A stretch of DNA of 64,000 bases, taken from NCBI RefSeq assembly GCF_022458985.1, contig NC_061781.1, positions 16,771,001-16,835,000 on the forward strand, in the 5' to 3' direction. Position numbers and translations under genes: made by a program. The notes beneath the pieces are model-generated. The model worked only from the letters and a program-made list of their open reading frames with translations. It had not been told where the DNA came from and made no database searches. Of the stretch, positions 22,690-34,689 are shown in pieces (the stretch's first letter is position 1; every line of letters starts with the position of its first letter). The stretch comes from Mugil cephalus (Eukaryota > Chordata > Actinopteri > Mugiliformes > Mugilidae).

Positions 22690-23155
22690 ATCTTTATTTC
22701 ACTGCTGTGGTGGTGATAATGGTGACTTAAACTCTGAAGTGATTATTACATGTGGTGTCTCTGACTGCTGGCTCTCTGACTCCTGGATAGCTGGCAGGTG
22801 GATGGGGTCATCATTGGCGTCTTCAATTTGTAGAGCGGGGTGTCGCTCTCCTCTGATAGTGGCGATATTATGAGGAACAACACATGCCACAATTAAATCA
22901 CAGGCCCTCTCAGGGGTGATGTAGGCACTGGAAACGGGCTTTCAACAGGCCTATGGTCATCTTCACCCGGGTTCTTGTCCTGCAGTGTGCCCGGTTGAAG
23001 TTCTGTCGGGGCTCTGGTTCAGGGTCAGGGTAAGGGGTCAGCAGCCTGCGTTGGCATGGGTAACCCCTGTCACCCAACAGAAGGCCATCAAACTCTCCTG
23101 TAATGTATAGTGGATACATAGGCGACGATTTATATTTTTGCCTGTGGGTGCCCAA
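22690..23155 (-). mobile_element. PIF/Harbinger (HARBI1-like) transposase fragment
   Basis: On the - strand, LLLGDRGYPCQRRLLTP, then NRAHCRTRTRVKMTIG and LLKARFQCL match the third catalytic-region block of HARBI1-type DDE transposases. A second frame covers CDLIVACVVPHNIATIRGER. A frameshift near 22900 separates the two. The N-terminal DDE residues are missing, so this is a dead fragment. Confidence 0.8.
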
Positions 23156-23589
23156 ATTAAATAAATACCATCATATAAAGATCATATAATTCTGACTATA
23201 TAGGGGTGCTCACTGCTTCTGAACATCTGATTTTTACTAAGAATTTATTTGTTTTCTAATTCATGATATGAAGCCTATTTTGATGAACTCGCAACACCGA
23301 GATGGTGCTGTTCTATTCCGGCGGATCAGAGGGAGAGAGAAGGTCCTGGGTCGGGAAGGAGCCATCGCCCGTCCCTGCCCAGAGGGTGCTCAACCTTTTC
23401 AGTGGGTGCTGGTTTGGGATTAGCATCATTTGAAGCAGCAAGAAATGCTGAGCAGCGCAGGAACTGCGCATCAAAAGCCTCATGAGTGAAGCGACAGATG
23501 CAGGAGAGTGACAGATTTAAGTGGTGTCACAATCACATCGGACTTTTTATTGACCCAGAGCTAATGTAGGAGTTTGAGAACCTATGCGT

Positions 23590-23650
23590 AGCTGCAGACC
23601 AGTCAGGGTGCCCATGCTGACCTCTGTCCACTTCTCCTGTAGCTCCTATA
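23590..23650 (+). mobile_element. Tc1-like transposase scrap
   Basis: GCTGCAGACCAGTCAGG with GTGCCCATGCTGACC and CTGTCCACTTC match a short internal piece of the fish Tc1-like family also present at 4105-4570. It is only about 60 bp. Confidence 0.5.
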
Positions 23651-23659
23651 ATGGAATAT

Positions 23660-24300
23660 AATGTGCACATGACTGAGTGTGTGTGTCTCTCTTACGTTGG
23701 GTACACAAAACTCCAGGATACAAAGAACACCACCTGGCTGTTTCCATGAGGGCGTGCTCAGACTGGGGCAATGCATGTAGATGCTGGTTCATGTAAAAAA
23801 AAACATCCATATAGATGCCAGTACTTAGAAGAACATGACCTTGTAATGAGATCGTCAGCGTGATTTACTAGCAAACACCTCAAATCTATTTGTCAGACCA
23901 CACAAGGTGCTTGTTGATGACCTTATGAAAACAGCTGACTCCCAAATGGGAGCGCCGTCTAAAGGATCTTCACTACCAGAGTCTGAAAACAAAAGCTACT
24001 GACAAAGACACTAGTACACACATGTGATGCTTTAACCTTTTAAGACCAGGTGCAAAATTTGCTTTCCCTCTTGAAGGCATGACGGTTTTTTATATGACTG
24101 AATAAACGAGCTTAATTGCTAGTCAATGGTCACACTGGTCATTTGACATTTTCAAAGCAGGTAGGTCTTAGGGAGCTATTTAATACTTTATCTTCTTTAC
24201 TTTCTTATGTTCCTTCCTTTTGTTATTAATATGTATCTCTCCATGTTTATTTATGTGTCTCTCCTTATAATTAAAGTCTAAAAACGACACACTCTCTGTG
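23660..24300. repeat. Segmental duplicate block, copy 1 (partner 36245-37779)
   Basis: The sequence from GTGTGTCTCTCTTACGTTGG through CAAAATTTGCTTTCCCTCTT and on to the LTR start is repeated at 36.2-37.8 kb. This copy lacks the 833-bp LTR present in the other and keeps an empty site CCTCT at 24067-24071. It also has a deletion of about 115 bp near 24161. Confidence 0.85.
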
Positions 24301-24302
24301 TG

Positions 24303-24598
24303 TTACGACTGAAGTCGTATAATTTGTCTGGCGGGAGTGTGTGCTCCCTGTTTTCTTTTTCTTCCCATCATTTTATGTAGATTGGTTTGGGCCGTAGCCG
24401 GCGTGGGATTGGCTAGGGGTTTCCAATTGGATAACTATCGGAGAGGGAGCTATTTAAAAATACAAGATGGCGACTGTCGACGAGCTCCTCATCACCCTCA
24501 CCTCCCGACCGGCCACCACCCTGATCGTTTGTTACTTTTGACGTTTGTATTTGCTTTGTTTTCCAAGATCAGAAATGAACCTTTTTTTAAGATATGTA
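24303..24598 (+). mobile_element. Truncated LTR-like element (partner 37780-38288)
   Basis: It begins TGTTACGACTGAAGTC like the copy at 37780 and stays homologous to ..CCAAGATCAGAAATGAAC, where it is cut off and joined to the 3' end of a LINE. The same left flank is present in both copies, so the insertion is older than the block duplication. Confidence 0.6.
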
Positions 24599-24599
24599 A

Positions 24600-25090
24600 A
24601 GGATAAGATTATCCTTTACATATCCCACAGCAGGAACATTTGCAATATTACAGCAGTAGACCATTTAAAGACAGTGCACACAGGAGATAAGAAAAATAAA
24701 CATTATGTAACTATAAAATATAGACAATGAAATACAACAGAAATCTTACATTTGTGGTAGATGTAGGTCTGTTAGACATGTTGCACAATGAGGGAATGCA
24801 GGACATGTAAACAGTCTTTCCTATCTCCTGTAATTAGGAGATTTAAGAGTCATCTGAGACTTTCTGAAGATTGCTGCTTGCCAAAAGATGTCTGAAGTCT
24901 ACAGCAAAAACAAACAACATGATTCTCACAGTGTTCCCAGCCTTCTCCAGATCCAGATCACAGAGAGCTCTATGCAGGAGGCAGATGATGGCGTCATCCA
25001 CTCCAACGCTGGGTGGGTGGAGAACTGAAATGGGTCCAGCAGTGAGGTCACCAGGGGGCGCAGATGAGCAAAGACCTGCCTCTCCAGTAT
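24600..25090 (-). mobile_element. Rex/CR1-like LINE fragment, copy 1
   Basis: The 3' tail GATAAGATTATCCTTTA is followed, in minus orientation, by RT sequence. The antisense of 24918-25060 encodes the LHRALCDLDLEKAGNT type block that precedes the FxDFSSAFNT catalytic motif. Copies 2 and 3 lie at 38478-39110 and 39230-40180. All are non-functional. Confidence 0.65.
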
Positions 25091-25124
25091 CTTATGTCTG
25101 TGAGGGTTCTCAGTCATCCAGGTC

Positions 25125-25790
25125 ATAGTAAGAAGTAAAAAGCGTTGAATAAGGTCAGCTGGACTTGTAGAATTACTTGAAGACGTTTCACCACTCATCC
25201 GAGTAGCTTCTTCAGTTCTGATAAACTAGTGGGAAATTGAGGTTTAAATAGGAATAAACTCAGTGCATACCACCTACCTGAAACTTGCTTGACCAGAAAC
25301 TGGGGTCGCTAATTTCCATAATGGCTGGTACTTACCTGTCCTTGAATGGGTGGAACTGTGTGTCTAGACTAACTTATCCTATGAATAGGATAACGAGGCT
25401 TGTCCTTGCCCTCCTGTCTAGTGGGTACAGTCTGTGCTCGGTGCTGGAGAGTTCTGATGACTCCTAGTTTGTGTTCCACTGCAGAAGGACCGGGACATCA
25501 CAATCCTTCCAGCTGACAAAGGGAGACAAAGGGGAAGTGGAGACCAGAGCTCTGGACACCTTTGCAGGTTCCACCCCCACCCACTGGCACAGGTATGTGG
25601 ACGACACCTGGGTTAAAATCAAAACAGAGGAGGTGGAATCCTTCACAAAACACATCAATGCAGTGGACAGCAACATCAAGTTCACCAGGGACGACATCAG
25701 CGGGCACTGTCTTGCCTTTTTGGACTGTTTGGTGCATGTTGAAGAAGATCGAAGCCTCTACATAGAAGTATATAGAAAAACTGTAGACAG
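25125..25790 (+). mobile_element. Penelope-like element fragment (reverse transcriptase)
   Basis: The left part contains GAAGACGTTTCACCACTCATCCG, the terminal motif of fish Penelope-like elements. The + strand then encodes DITILPADKG and, after a jump, RYVDDTWVKIKTEEVE with FTRDDISGHCLAFLDC and YIEVYRKT. YVDD is the RT catalytic motif. It abuts the truncated receptor membrane exon at 25782, whose donor site it destroys. Confidence 0.8.
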
Positions 25791-25893
25791 AGTCCTCTGA
25801 GAAGGATGAAAACTAATACAAATATCAGAAAACACACACAAGGAACACCAACTGCCACAGCAATCATTGGGTCAGGCAACTTTCCAGGTTCCT
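25782..25893 (-). pseudogene. Duplicated membrane exon of receptor R (module b), broken
   Basis: The - strand reads EEPGKLPDPMIAVAVGVPCV then CFLIFVLVFILLRGLC, nearly the same as the membrane exon of gene R at 41281-41392. The acceptor is intact, but the donor is replaced: CTACA runs into Penelope sequence instead of CTACT|GTAAGT. The tail exons of gene R are not found on this side, so the copy is dead. Confidence 0.8.
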
Positions 25894-26039
25894 CTGGAAA
25901 GAAAATACCTTGTCAGTATCAACATGCAGTTTAATGTGTAGGGTCATTGTTTCACAGAGGAAGCAGGGGGTGAGGCGTGTCCTGTTTTCATCCCAGTGGT
26001 ATTCATAAAATATGCCAGTTTGTTAATCTCTTCATCTCA

Positions 26040-26150
26040 CCTCATTTTCAATACGAGTTAATCCTGCACTAGGGTTGCGGGGGTTGCTGGAGCCTATCCC
26101 ATCTGGCATTGGGCGAGAGGCGGGGTAGACCCTGGACAAGTCACTTTGTT
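26040..26150 (+). repeat. Short dispersed fish repeat (GGTTGCTGGAGCCTATCCCA)
   Basis: The motif TTGCTGGAGCCTATCCCA with GGGCGAGAGGCGGGGTAGAC is a common teleost interspersed repeat. Other copies lie at 41975-42045 and, inverted, at 35200-35275. Confidence 0.65.
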
Positions 26151-26809
26151 GATCTCCTACAATGAAAAACTGTTTTTATTTAATGTGTGGTGAGGAGATA
26201 ACTTTTACAAGACAACGCCGCCATAGTGTAGCTCTTTGTGTCTATGCCTCAAGGCCAGATGAACAAGTGTGTTTGATGTTGTGTTCACATTCTGACTCTG
26301 ACACACCTTTGTGTAAAGTGTAAAAGCAGTAGGACTCAACACTTACATCACAAGTACGGGTCTGAACTACAGTCAAAACAGTAACAAGACAGACCATACT
26401 ATTACCAGACATCACAAACACCTATGTGGGTCAGAGTCTGCTTAAAAAATAATTAAACACAAATGGAGTGGCTTCTAATTATGTTAGAACTTATGTAAAC
26501 TCGTGTTCAAAATAAGAAATAAAAGGTTGACAGACCTTAGAGTATCTCTTAGTGCTCCCCTTTAGTGTTATAAATGGATGAGAAACATCTAAAAATGTTG
26601 GCCAGAACTCTTTCAGCCTCCGACAAGACAAGAACATATGACATATGTTGGCTGACACCTGTTTACATCTAGGGCAGGATCAGCCCCTGATACATTCTCG
26701 CTGATTTGTCCCTTGACAAATGAAGTCTGTGTAACACCTTAAACTATCAATCCATGTCTAACACATATAGAAGAAGAGTGTATTAGTTCCACTGTCCATC
26801 TCCAGTCAA

Positions 26810-27110
26810 CATCAGATATGCCCACCCCTTTTATTGCCTGGGAGGATAAATGTACCAACATCTTACAGGGGGCCAACATCTCCACCATCACAGCCATCAT
26901 TGCCATCATCGCCCAGCACCAGCTTCAGAGGACTGGTCATGTGGTCCGAATGTCTGAGTCTCACCTCCTTAAACAAGTCCTATCCTCCCAGTTTTCCTTT
27001 TAGAAAAGGTTTAAGGACAACATCACAACAAACCTCAAGAATTGCCACATAGACCCTAAGACCTGGGAGGCCACAGCAACCCTATCCCTGCCAAAGTTTT
27101 GGGGCCTTTT
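26810..27110 (+). mobile_element. LINE 3'-ORF scrap (GHVVRMSES type)
   Basis: Frames read QHQLQRTGHVVRMSES then, after a stop and shift, KRFKDNITTNLKNCHIDPKT and WEATA. This is the C-terminal block of an RTE/CR1-like LINE ORF. A second copy of this scrap is at 42725-42960. Confidence 0.65.
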
Positions 27111-27767
27111 CTCCAGCAGTTCAAAAGAGCTGTTTATTGTCTTATTGCTTGACTGCATCTATTCTGGGAAGCAATTAAATTTTCTTTGAAGCTAAACACT
27201 TCTGGCAACATGACAGTGCAAATCATTCCATCATGTTCCTTCAGATCATGAGCTGTCCAAATTTCTTTCTGCAATTCAGTCTTGGTTTCATTTTTCCAAG
27301 TGAGGCTTTTGGAGAACTGCTCAAAAAGTTTTACTTCATATGGTGAAGCCTCTGTATCTTCTCTGGTACAGTCTTCTTTTAATGACAGACTGGGATGTAG
27401 ATGTTTTGGTATTTTTATTTTTTAATTTAGCTACCGGTTGTGTCTGTTTTTCTCCTGCAGTAAACCATTTATTCTCCTATAATTCTGTATACAGTTTTTA
27501 AAGTATAATAAATTAGAAAAAATGCTCTGATTTAAAGTACTAAGTAAGTTTAAATACTTTATATAATTTTCTGCATTAAAAAGTCCCATCAGTAGAGAAA
27601 AAGCCCAGGCAAACAAATAAAACGGTAATATGATGCTCTTTTTTTTTTTTATTTAGCCAAGAAAATTAATAATTTGTTCATATCTGTGAGCTCCAAACGT
27701 TAAAGAACCCTTCATTTCAGTGTCTGGTGTGACATCGTTGTGCAGCAATAAACAGCAGCTAAACATC

Positions 27768-28060
27768 TCAGGTAACTTCTGAGGTCTGAGGTGGTGTTTG
27801 GTTGGTTTCCTCACATGAACAACTTGCTGTTGTATTTAGGTCAGGACTTTGACTTGGTTGTTCGGAAACTTTTTTTTTTGTACTTCTTTTACTGTACATT
27901 TGTAGAATGACTTGCGTGCTTGTGGTTGATGTCTTTCTGAGAGTCAGCTCAGACAGAAGTCCTTGTTTGTCCTTGTATAATTCAGAATGTGTACTGGCTA
28001 AGGTGCAGCAGACACACTCAAACAAGAAATGCATTTTTTTTACATATATGTATATATATA
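27768..28060 (-). pseudogene. Duplicated short-tail module (module a) of receptor R, 5'-truncated
   Basis: The - strand frame FLFECVCCTLASTHSELY matches FLFGCVCCTVASTNSELY at 43.9 kb. Upstream of this point the homology ends in an AT-rich microsatellite, so the first half of the membrane segment is lost. Downstream the frame stays open through TSTQVILQMYSKRSTKKK to a stop at 27768. In the 43.7-kb copy a poly-A difference (9 versus 10) and a small insertion change the frame, so it is uncertain which frame was ancestral. Confidence 0.6.
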
Positions 28061-28254
28061 AAGTAGAGAGTGATGGACAGGGGGGAACGACATGTATCAA
28101 CTTCACCAAAAGTTTAATGAGGAAGACAGAAAACTCCCAAATAATGTATATAAATGTCCCTGTATGATATTTGAAACTCTTTCTTAACCTAACCTTAGGT
28201 GGTTTTGTCATCTTATCAATCATCTTATCACTTTTTCAATTCTTATTTTTAGGG

Positions 28255-28860
28255 GTGCTGGGATGAGACACACCTATGCTCGGGCCTGAGTGCAGTATGG
28301 TCCTTGACTTCGGGAGGTCAATGAAGACTGGACCCAGAACACAGCCCTGAGGAACACCAGCATTAGGGATGGTGGAGGATGTGGAGGTGCCCATCCTGGT
28401 ATGCTGGGGTCTGTTGATCAGTTGGCTGATGGAGTGAAAGTTGAGCCGAGCTGAAGCACAAACAGCATCCTGATGTATGTTTGGGGGCTTTCAGTGTGGC
28501 TGAGAGCGATGTGGAGGGCGATGGAGAAAACGTCCTCTGTGGATCTGTTGGACAGTAGGTAAACTGGTGCTGGTCAAAGCTGTGACATGCTGCAACACCA
28601 GTCTCTCCAAGCATTTCATGATCACCAGTGTCAGGGCCACAGGTTGGTAATGTGGTAATGTGGATGTGGTGCACCGCATCCTTTGCCCACACTAAGAACA
28701 GACTGGAAGGCATCCTGCGAACAGTCAGTTGCCTCACAGTCCTCGAACAGGAGCCTGTGTGTGTTCGTCATGATGTCAGATCCAGTGAGAGGGCGAGAAA
28801 GGACAGTGGGCGACCCGTCACACCCTGCTGGCTCCCGGTTTACAACACTCCCATCAGAAA
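28255..28860 (-). mobile_element. Rex/RTE-like reverse-transcriptase fragment (partner 47590-48210)
   Basis: The antisense pieces PVALTLVIMKCLERLVLQHV and DQHQFTYCPTDP match the RT block in which remembered LINE proteins read PVALTS..MK..ERLVL and LDPxQFAY. VPQG of the RT core survives only in the partner copy (NAGVPQGCVLGPV). The copy is frameshifted and part of the duplicated cassette. Confidence 0.7.
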
Positions 28861-29125
28861 ATCAATAAATCATTTATATTTAGATCAAAAATAAAATGTT
28901 TCTATTCTAAAACGGGATTAAAACGTGGCTGTATGACGTGCTTCTCACAGAAGACAAACACTGAACAATTTCAGCAGCAAAATGTACTTTAGCCTCCTGA
29001 AGCAAGGCCCCTACACTGGTCGACAACATTTTAAGAGTTCACTATATTCACAGAAACTGAAGCTGAAGGAACGGAATCAAACAATATAGCCCTGGATATA
29101 AACTGAAACACAACACCAGTCCTCT

Positions 29126-32100
29126 TCACTGATCAGATGATCCACAAACATTTGCTTTGTATTCTCTGCAACTTTCTGTCAGTGATTCCTGCAGTCAAAA
29201 AAAGAAGAAACCAATGATTAAAATCTCAATCATCTAATCAGATTACAGAAAGAATATTTACACCAACACCAAAAAGCAAAATGACTGTAAACTGCAATCT
29301 TTCCTTTACCTCATCTTCGCTATCATCATCAGAAGATGCTGAAATTATGTTCCTTTCTGCAGTTGTCTCTGCAAATATAGTTATATTTAGTATAGTTATA
29401 GTTAATATAGTTGTCTTCTGTAAATATACAGAAAAAGATTCACATAGTGTAGCACCACACGTTGATGATGGAGGGCGACTGTAGTTAGTACCTTGTTGTG
29501 TTTACGAAGGTACCACACTGAAACGGCTACAATGTTCAAGGAAAGCAGAAGACCAAATAAGATCCAGCCAACAATGTAGGAGCCTGAAGCAACAAAAAAC
29601 ACAAGATTAAAAAAAAACATTCAGATCGAAATACTGATATCATTAATGTCACTAATTAAACCAGCTTATCTGTAGGTTTTCATTCTCAATTCACTTGGTT
29701 AAAATTGCAGACTACAATTATTAAATGTACTTTGGGGATATTCTGGAGACCTTTTTGTCTTGGTGTTTAGTTTTATATTACAGACTGCGTTTAGATGGAC
29801 TAATGTTTGCATTCACACACTGGCCCTCAGGATGTGAACGTTCCTGTACAAGTCAGTTACTGAAACACAAAAAACTCCTGAAACATAAACAAGAACACAA
29901 CACTTCACAAGACGGAGCCTGTTTAAGGTTTTGAATAGTTGTGTTCAGAGGTGCCCTTCATAATGGATGGTGTGAACATTCATTCAGTTATTCACTTCAC
30001 TGTGTTGACTCGACCTCTGCTATCCCTGAGATCTGCATTTTCATGTACTCAGTGTTGTTGTCTCAGCCTGAGATGTGTTGAATGCCTCTACAGGAAGGAG
30101 CTCAGGCATGAAACATGCTCATGTTTTACAGTGGACTTTGCCAAGACAAACCTTTTAACATATTTTCAAGTCACTATTGAATTAAACTAAGCGGCTTAAA
30201 CATTGATGGTTTTAGATTCTTTTATTTCAGAAAAAAGACACTGTCTAAACTTCGGTTTCCACTATTTCAGTTTCTCTCCATCCAAACTCAAACTGGTTCA
30301 GTACTGTTGTCAAAAGTTTTCGCTTTAGGGGTTTCTGAATAAAACACCTGATGATGACGTCATCATTTTGAGGATCATATGTGTCCTTAGATACAACAGA
30401 CGAGTACAGAACATATTCAAAAAATATCAAGAAGGATTTAACAAACTACACATCCACATCAAATCTTACCAAAATCCATGTACACGTGGAGCTGACCTCC
30501 ACGTTTTCTTCCATATGGGTTGACAGCTTCACACTGATAGAGCCCATTCAGATCAGAGGTCTTCCTCACAAACTGCAGAGTTGCACCCTGAACTTTAATA
30601 CCAGATTCAGGCAAAGACTGATCAGACCTGGAGGAGACAAACGAGGCTCTGAATAAAATGGACATAGACTGAAAGGGGGTGTTGAGTTAATGTAGTTTCT
30701 GCAACATCAGATGCCTTTTGATGGGAATTAATCCAAAATTCATTTTGCTAAAGCCACAACTGTTTCACCACTGTAGAAAGACTAGGAAAATGACAAAGAA
30801 GACAATGCTTCGAAATTAATCGTGTAAATACTGTTTCTGATTAAGACAGTCTTAACTGAAACACATATATAAACTACTGTACCTGCTCCAGATGAAATGT
30901 GCCTCTGGGTTGGCGTTGGCCACACATTCATAGGAGTCTTCAGAACGTTGAATGATCATCACGTCTATGGGAGGGACTGGAAATTAATAAATAAAAAAAG
31001 ACTTTTTGAGCTGTGACGTTTACTATTGGTGAGCGGAAATGAGCAGAAACATAAGTTGGTTTTGGCAACATACAATACAGTCTATATGCCACCAATCCTT
31101 CATAATGTTATGAGCAGCATTATCTAAATACTTTTACTTGAAAATTAGTGAAAGAATCAAAAGTGAACCTTATTTGACATCACTTGCTTCCTGGAATGTT
31201 AATAAAAGACAGACCAAATGTAAACTTGATACAGCACAGAGGGTGTTTATGCACTTGTACTGCTTCCAAAGATAATTAACTAAATGACTCAAAACGTTTG
31301 TTCAGGCTTGTGACTGGAGGCACTAGAATAGTCACCACACATGAAAAGAGTCAATCACACATTCAGCTGGGATAGGTAAAAGGTGAAAACAACACAACAT
31401 TTTAACTGTAAAGTTTCATCATACCAAGCAGGTTCAGAGGTATCTCTGTCTTGTGATTTCCACTGGGGAACAAAGTGAAGATGCACGTGTAGCTGCCTTC
31501 ATCCTTCAATTGAACATTGGACAACTGTAGAGATCCATTTTTATCAGAAAAATTCCCAATAAACTCAAATCGATTATCAGGTCCATTAACATATTGGGGT
31601 CCATCCGATTGGATTGTAACGAAATCGTAATTTTCAGGTTTTTCTCTGGTTCTCCTCTGCCATGTAATCTGAGTCAGGGTCTCTGAGGTCTCAATGAGTC
31701 TGCAGGGTAAGATAGCGGTCCCTCCTTTCACCACTGTTGCGCTTCCACCAATAACCTGGAGGGCTGTAGAGGACAGGATATGTTATTAGGCTTTCACATC
31801 ACATCTCACCAGTTTACTGCGCGTTGCCTCATTGCTATAAAATTAGTATGAAGTAGAATGTACTGTATGCATCAGCAGCTGATAGTATTTAGTTATTTCA
31901 CATTCTCCACCACAGTGACTTGGCCATAGCTTTAATTTAGACAGGCCACAGATTCGACTACATCTTCATCTTTTGAACGGCTCTTTTAAGTGAACAATAA
32001 GACCTACTCTGCAGTTGCAAGCCATTCTCAGATGCAAACTACCCAAGCTTTTTTCACATGTCACCATTTACAGTAAAATTGCTTTGCATGGAAGTTATTT

Positions 32101-34303
32101 GTAGCCTGCCTAGTCATTATTGTGCCACAAAGGTGGCACGAAGCCAAAGCATGGGCCTACAGGTGCTGGCCAGTAAATTAGAATATCATCAAAAACTTGA
32201 TTTATCTCAGTAATTCCATTCAAAAAGTGAAATTTGTACATTATATTCATGCAATGCACACAGACCGATGTATTTCCAATGTTTATTTCTTTTAATTTTG
32301 ATATTTATAAGTGACAACTAATGAAAACTCCAAATTTGGCATCTCAAAAAATTAGAATATTGAAAAGGCCAATGAAAAAAATGTTTTTTTTTAGAAATGT
32401 TGGCCAACTGAAAAGAATGAACATGAAAAGCATGCGCATGTATAGCACTCAATACTTAGTCGGGGCTCCTTTTGCCTCAATAACTGCATTAATGCGGCGT
32501 GGCATGGACTCGATCAGTCTGTGGCACTGCTCAGGTGTTATGAGAGCCCAGGTTGCTCTGATAGTCGTCTTCAGCTCCTCTGCATTGTTGGGTCTAGCGC
32601 ATTGCATCTTCCGCTTCACAATACCCCATAGATTTTCTATGGGGTTAAGGTCAGGCGAGTTTGCTGGCCAATCAAGGACAGGGATACCATGGTCCTTGAA
32701 CCAGGTACTGGTGGTTTTGGCACTGTGTGCAGGTGCCAAGTCCTGTTGAAAAGTGAAATCTGCATCTCCATAAAGTTGGTCAGCAGCAGGAAGCATGAAG
32801 TGCTCTAAAACTTCCTGGTAGACAGCTGCATTGACCTTGGACCTCAGGAAACAGAGTGGGCCAACACCGGCAGATGACATGGCACCCTACACCATCACTG
32901 ACGGTGGAAACTTTACACTGGACCTCATGCAACGTGGATTCTGTGCTTCTCCGCTCTTCCTCCAGACTCTGGGTCCTTGATTTCCAAAGGAAATGCAAAA
33001 TTTGCTTTCATCAGAAAACATAACTTTGGACCACTCAGCAGCAGTCCAGTCCTTTTTATCCTTGGCCCAGGCGAGACGCTTCTTACGCTGTTTCTTGTTC
33101 AAGAGTGGCTTGACACACGGAATGTGACAGCTGAATCCCATGTCTTTCATGCGTCTCTTCGTGGTGGTTCTTGAAGAGCTGACTGCAGCTGCAGTCCACT
33201 CTTTGTGGATCTCCCCCACATTTTTGAATGGGTGTGTCGTCACAATTCTCTGCAGGGTGCGGTTATCCCTAGAGCTTGTACACTTTTTTCTACCACATTT
33301 TTTCCGTCCCTTCGCCTGTCTGTTAATGTGCTTGGACACAGAGCTCTGCGAACAGCCAGCTTCTTTAGCAATCAACTTTTGTGTCTTGCCCTCCTTGTAC
33401 AAGGTGTCAATGGTCGTCTTTTGGACAACTGTTAAGTCAGAAGTCTTCCCCATGATTGTGGAGCCTTCAGAACAAGACTGAGGAACCTTTTAAAGGCCTT
33501 TGCAGGTGTTTTGAGTTAATCAGCTGATTAGTGTGGCACCAGGTGTCTTCTATATTGAGCCTTTTCAGAATATTCTAATTTTCTGAGATACTGAATTTGG
33601 TGTTTTCATTAGCTGTCAGTTGTAATAATAAAAATGAAAATGAATAAACACTTGAAATATATCACTATGTGTGGAAGGAAAGTATACAGTATACAAGTTT
33701 CACCTTTTGAATGGAATTACTGAAATAATTCAACTTTTTGATGATATTCTTATTTACTGGCCAGCACCTGTATATGACACAACTTTGTGGAATGGTTGCT
33801 GATTGTTTTTGATAAAAAGAAAGAAAAAAAGAGACATGAGTTGTCCGTGATTTAGTTTAAAAAAATAATAATAATAATAATAAATGATTGCAACAAAGAG
33901 ACAGTCTTTTGAATGGGTCTTTAAAAGGAACGGCTGTAGATACGGTTACCTTCAAAGATTCATAAATCCCATCATTAACCGACACAACACACTGCGCATT
34001 ACAACAGTGTCTGAATCTCTCATTAACCCCAAATCTGCACACTGACGTTGCGACTTTGTCACTTTAAATGATCACAATGGTGTTGAAACTAAGTTTAAAA
34101 CATTGTTCGCGTTTCTTTCTCTACAATAAATAATCTCTGTTACACCCGATGAAGCAAGAACGATGAAAAATAAGCAGTTTACCTTCGGAGTTTCTGCTCA
34201 TCAGTGTAACCGACAGCACCAACAGGAGTCTACAGCTCACGGAGAAATGACGGTTCAGGAAAAAGTTCCCCATAATGGACAAAAGAAAAGGACATGGATC
34301 CAT
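29126..34303 (-). CDS. Nectin/PVR-like Ig receptor, gene A (second Ig domain deleted)
   Basis: Exons (high to low): leader 34183-34303; V-set 31425-31763 (AILPCRL, ITWQRR, GSYTCIFTLFPSGNHKTE); D3a 30883-30976 (YECVANANPEAHF..WSR); D3b 30470-30627 (YQCEAVNPYGRKRGGQ); membrane 29492-29583 (GSYIVGWILFGLLLSLNIVA); tail 29310-29368; last 29126-29188. Lengths and phases match genes B and C. The FPSGN motif in the V domain and the GTxSGQ-like end of the third domain are hallmarks of the nectin/PVR family, type-I adhesion or ligand proteins at the cell surface. The second-domain exon is reduced to its first few codons at about 31303-31340 and then deleted; because both flanking introns are phase 1, V joins D3 in frame, giving a two-domain protein. 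The membrane exon is 11 bp shorter than in gene C, so the tail exon is read in another frame with a stop at 29345. Intron 1 holds a Tc1-like element. Confidence 0.8.
32160..33770 (-). mobile_element. Tc1-like DNA transposon, nearly complete, 1,611 bp
   Basis: Inverted ends begin CAGGTGCTGGCCAGTAAAT and are similar over roughly 200 bp; TA target duplications flank both sides (32158-32159 and 33771-33772). The transposase on the - strand has the N-terminal HTH part (SQSSVSKHINRQAKGRKK) and a DD34E-type catalytic core: D in VMFSDESKF, D in FQQDLAPAHSA, E in DLNPIENLWG. The frame starts at 33453 and continues to 32449; a single stop at about 32884-32886, where Trp of MVWGAMSS is expected, interrupts it. 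Gene B keeps the empty TA site at 53008-53009, so insertion came after the gene duplication. Confidence 0.93.
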
Positions 34304-34689
34304 TCATTCACTCTTCTACTACTACTACTACTCACGAAGTCAGTAAGTGACTTTCAGACCGTCACTACGCCCACGTAAAAGATGAAGTGGATAGTGGGTG
34401 GATCCGAAATATCTATGATGTCATTCCCGATACTCTTAACTTGAAATGTCATGCTCATCGAATAACTTCGCAACTTTGCCTTTAGTTACTTGATTACGAT
34501 AAAACACTGGTGTTGTGTTTCTGAGACATTAAAACAAGTAGATTAAAAAAAAAATAAATGAAAGCGTAGATACAATAGATAAATAAAGTAATACAATATT
34601 AAATGAAGAGCTGAAACACTCTTTACCAATAAAATACTAACATAACATAAACAACATAAAAATAGAAAGATAACTTAATAGTTTAATCC

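Noticed and set aside
28628..28894. + strand frames of 60-113 codons near 28.7 and 48.1 kb
   Set aside because: Antisense of the duplicated RT fragments; no independent signal.
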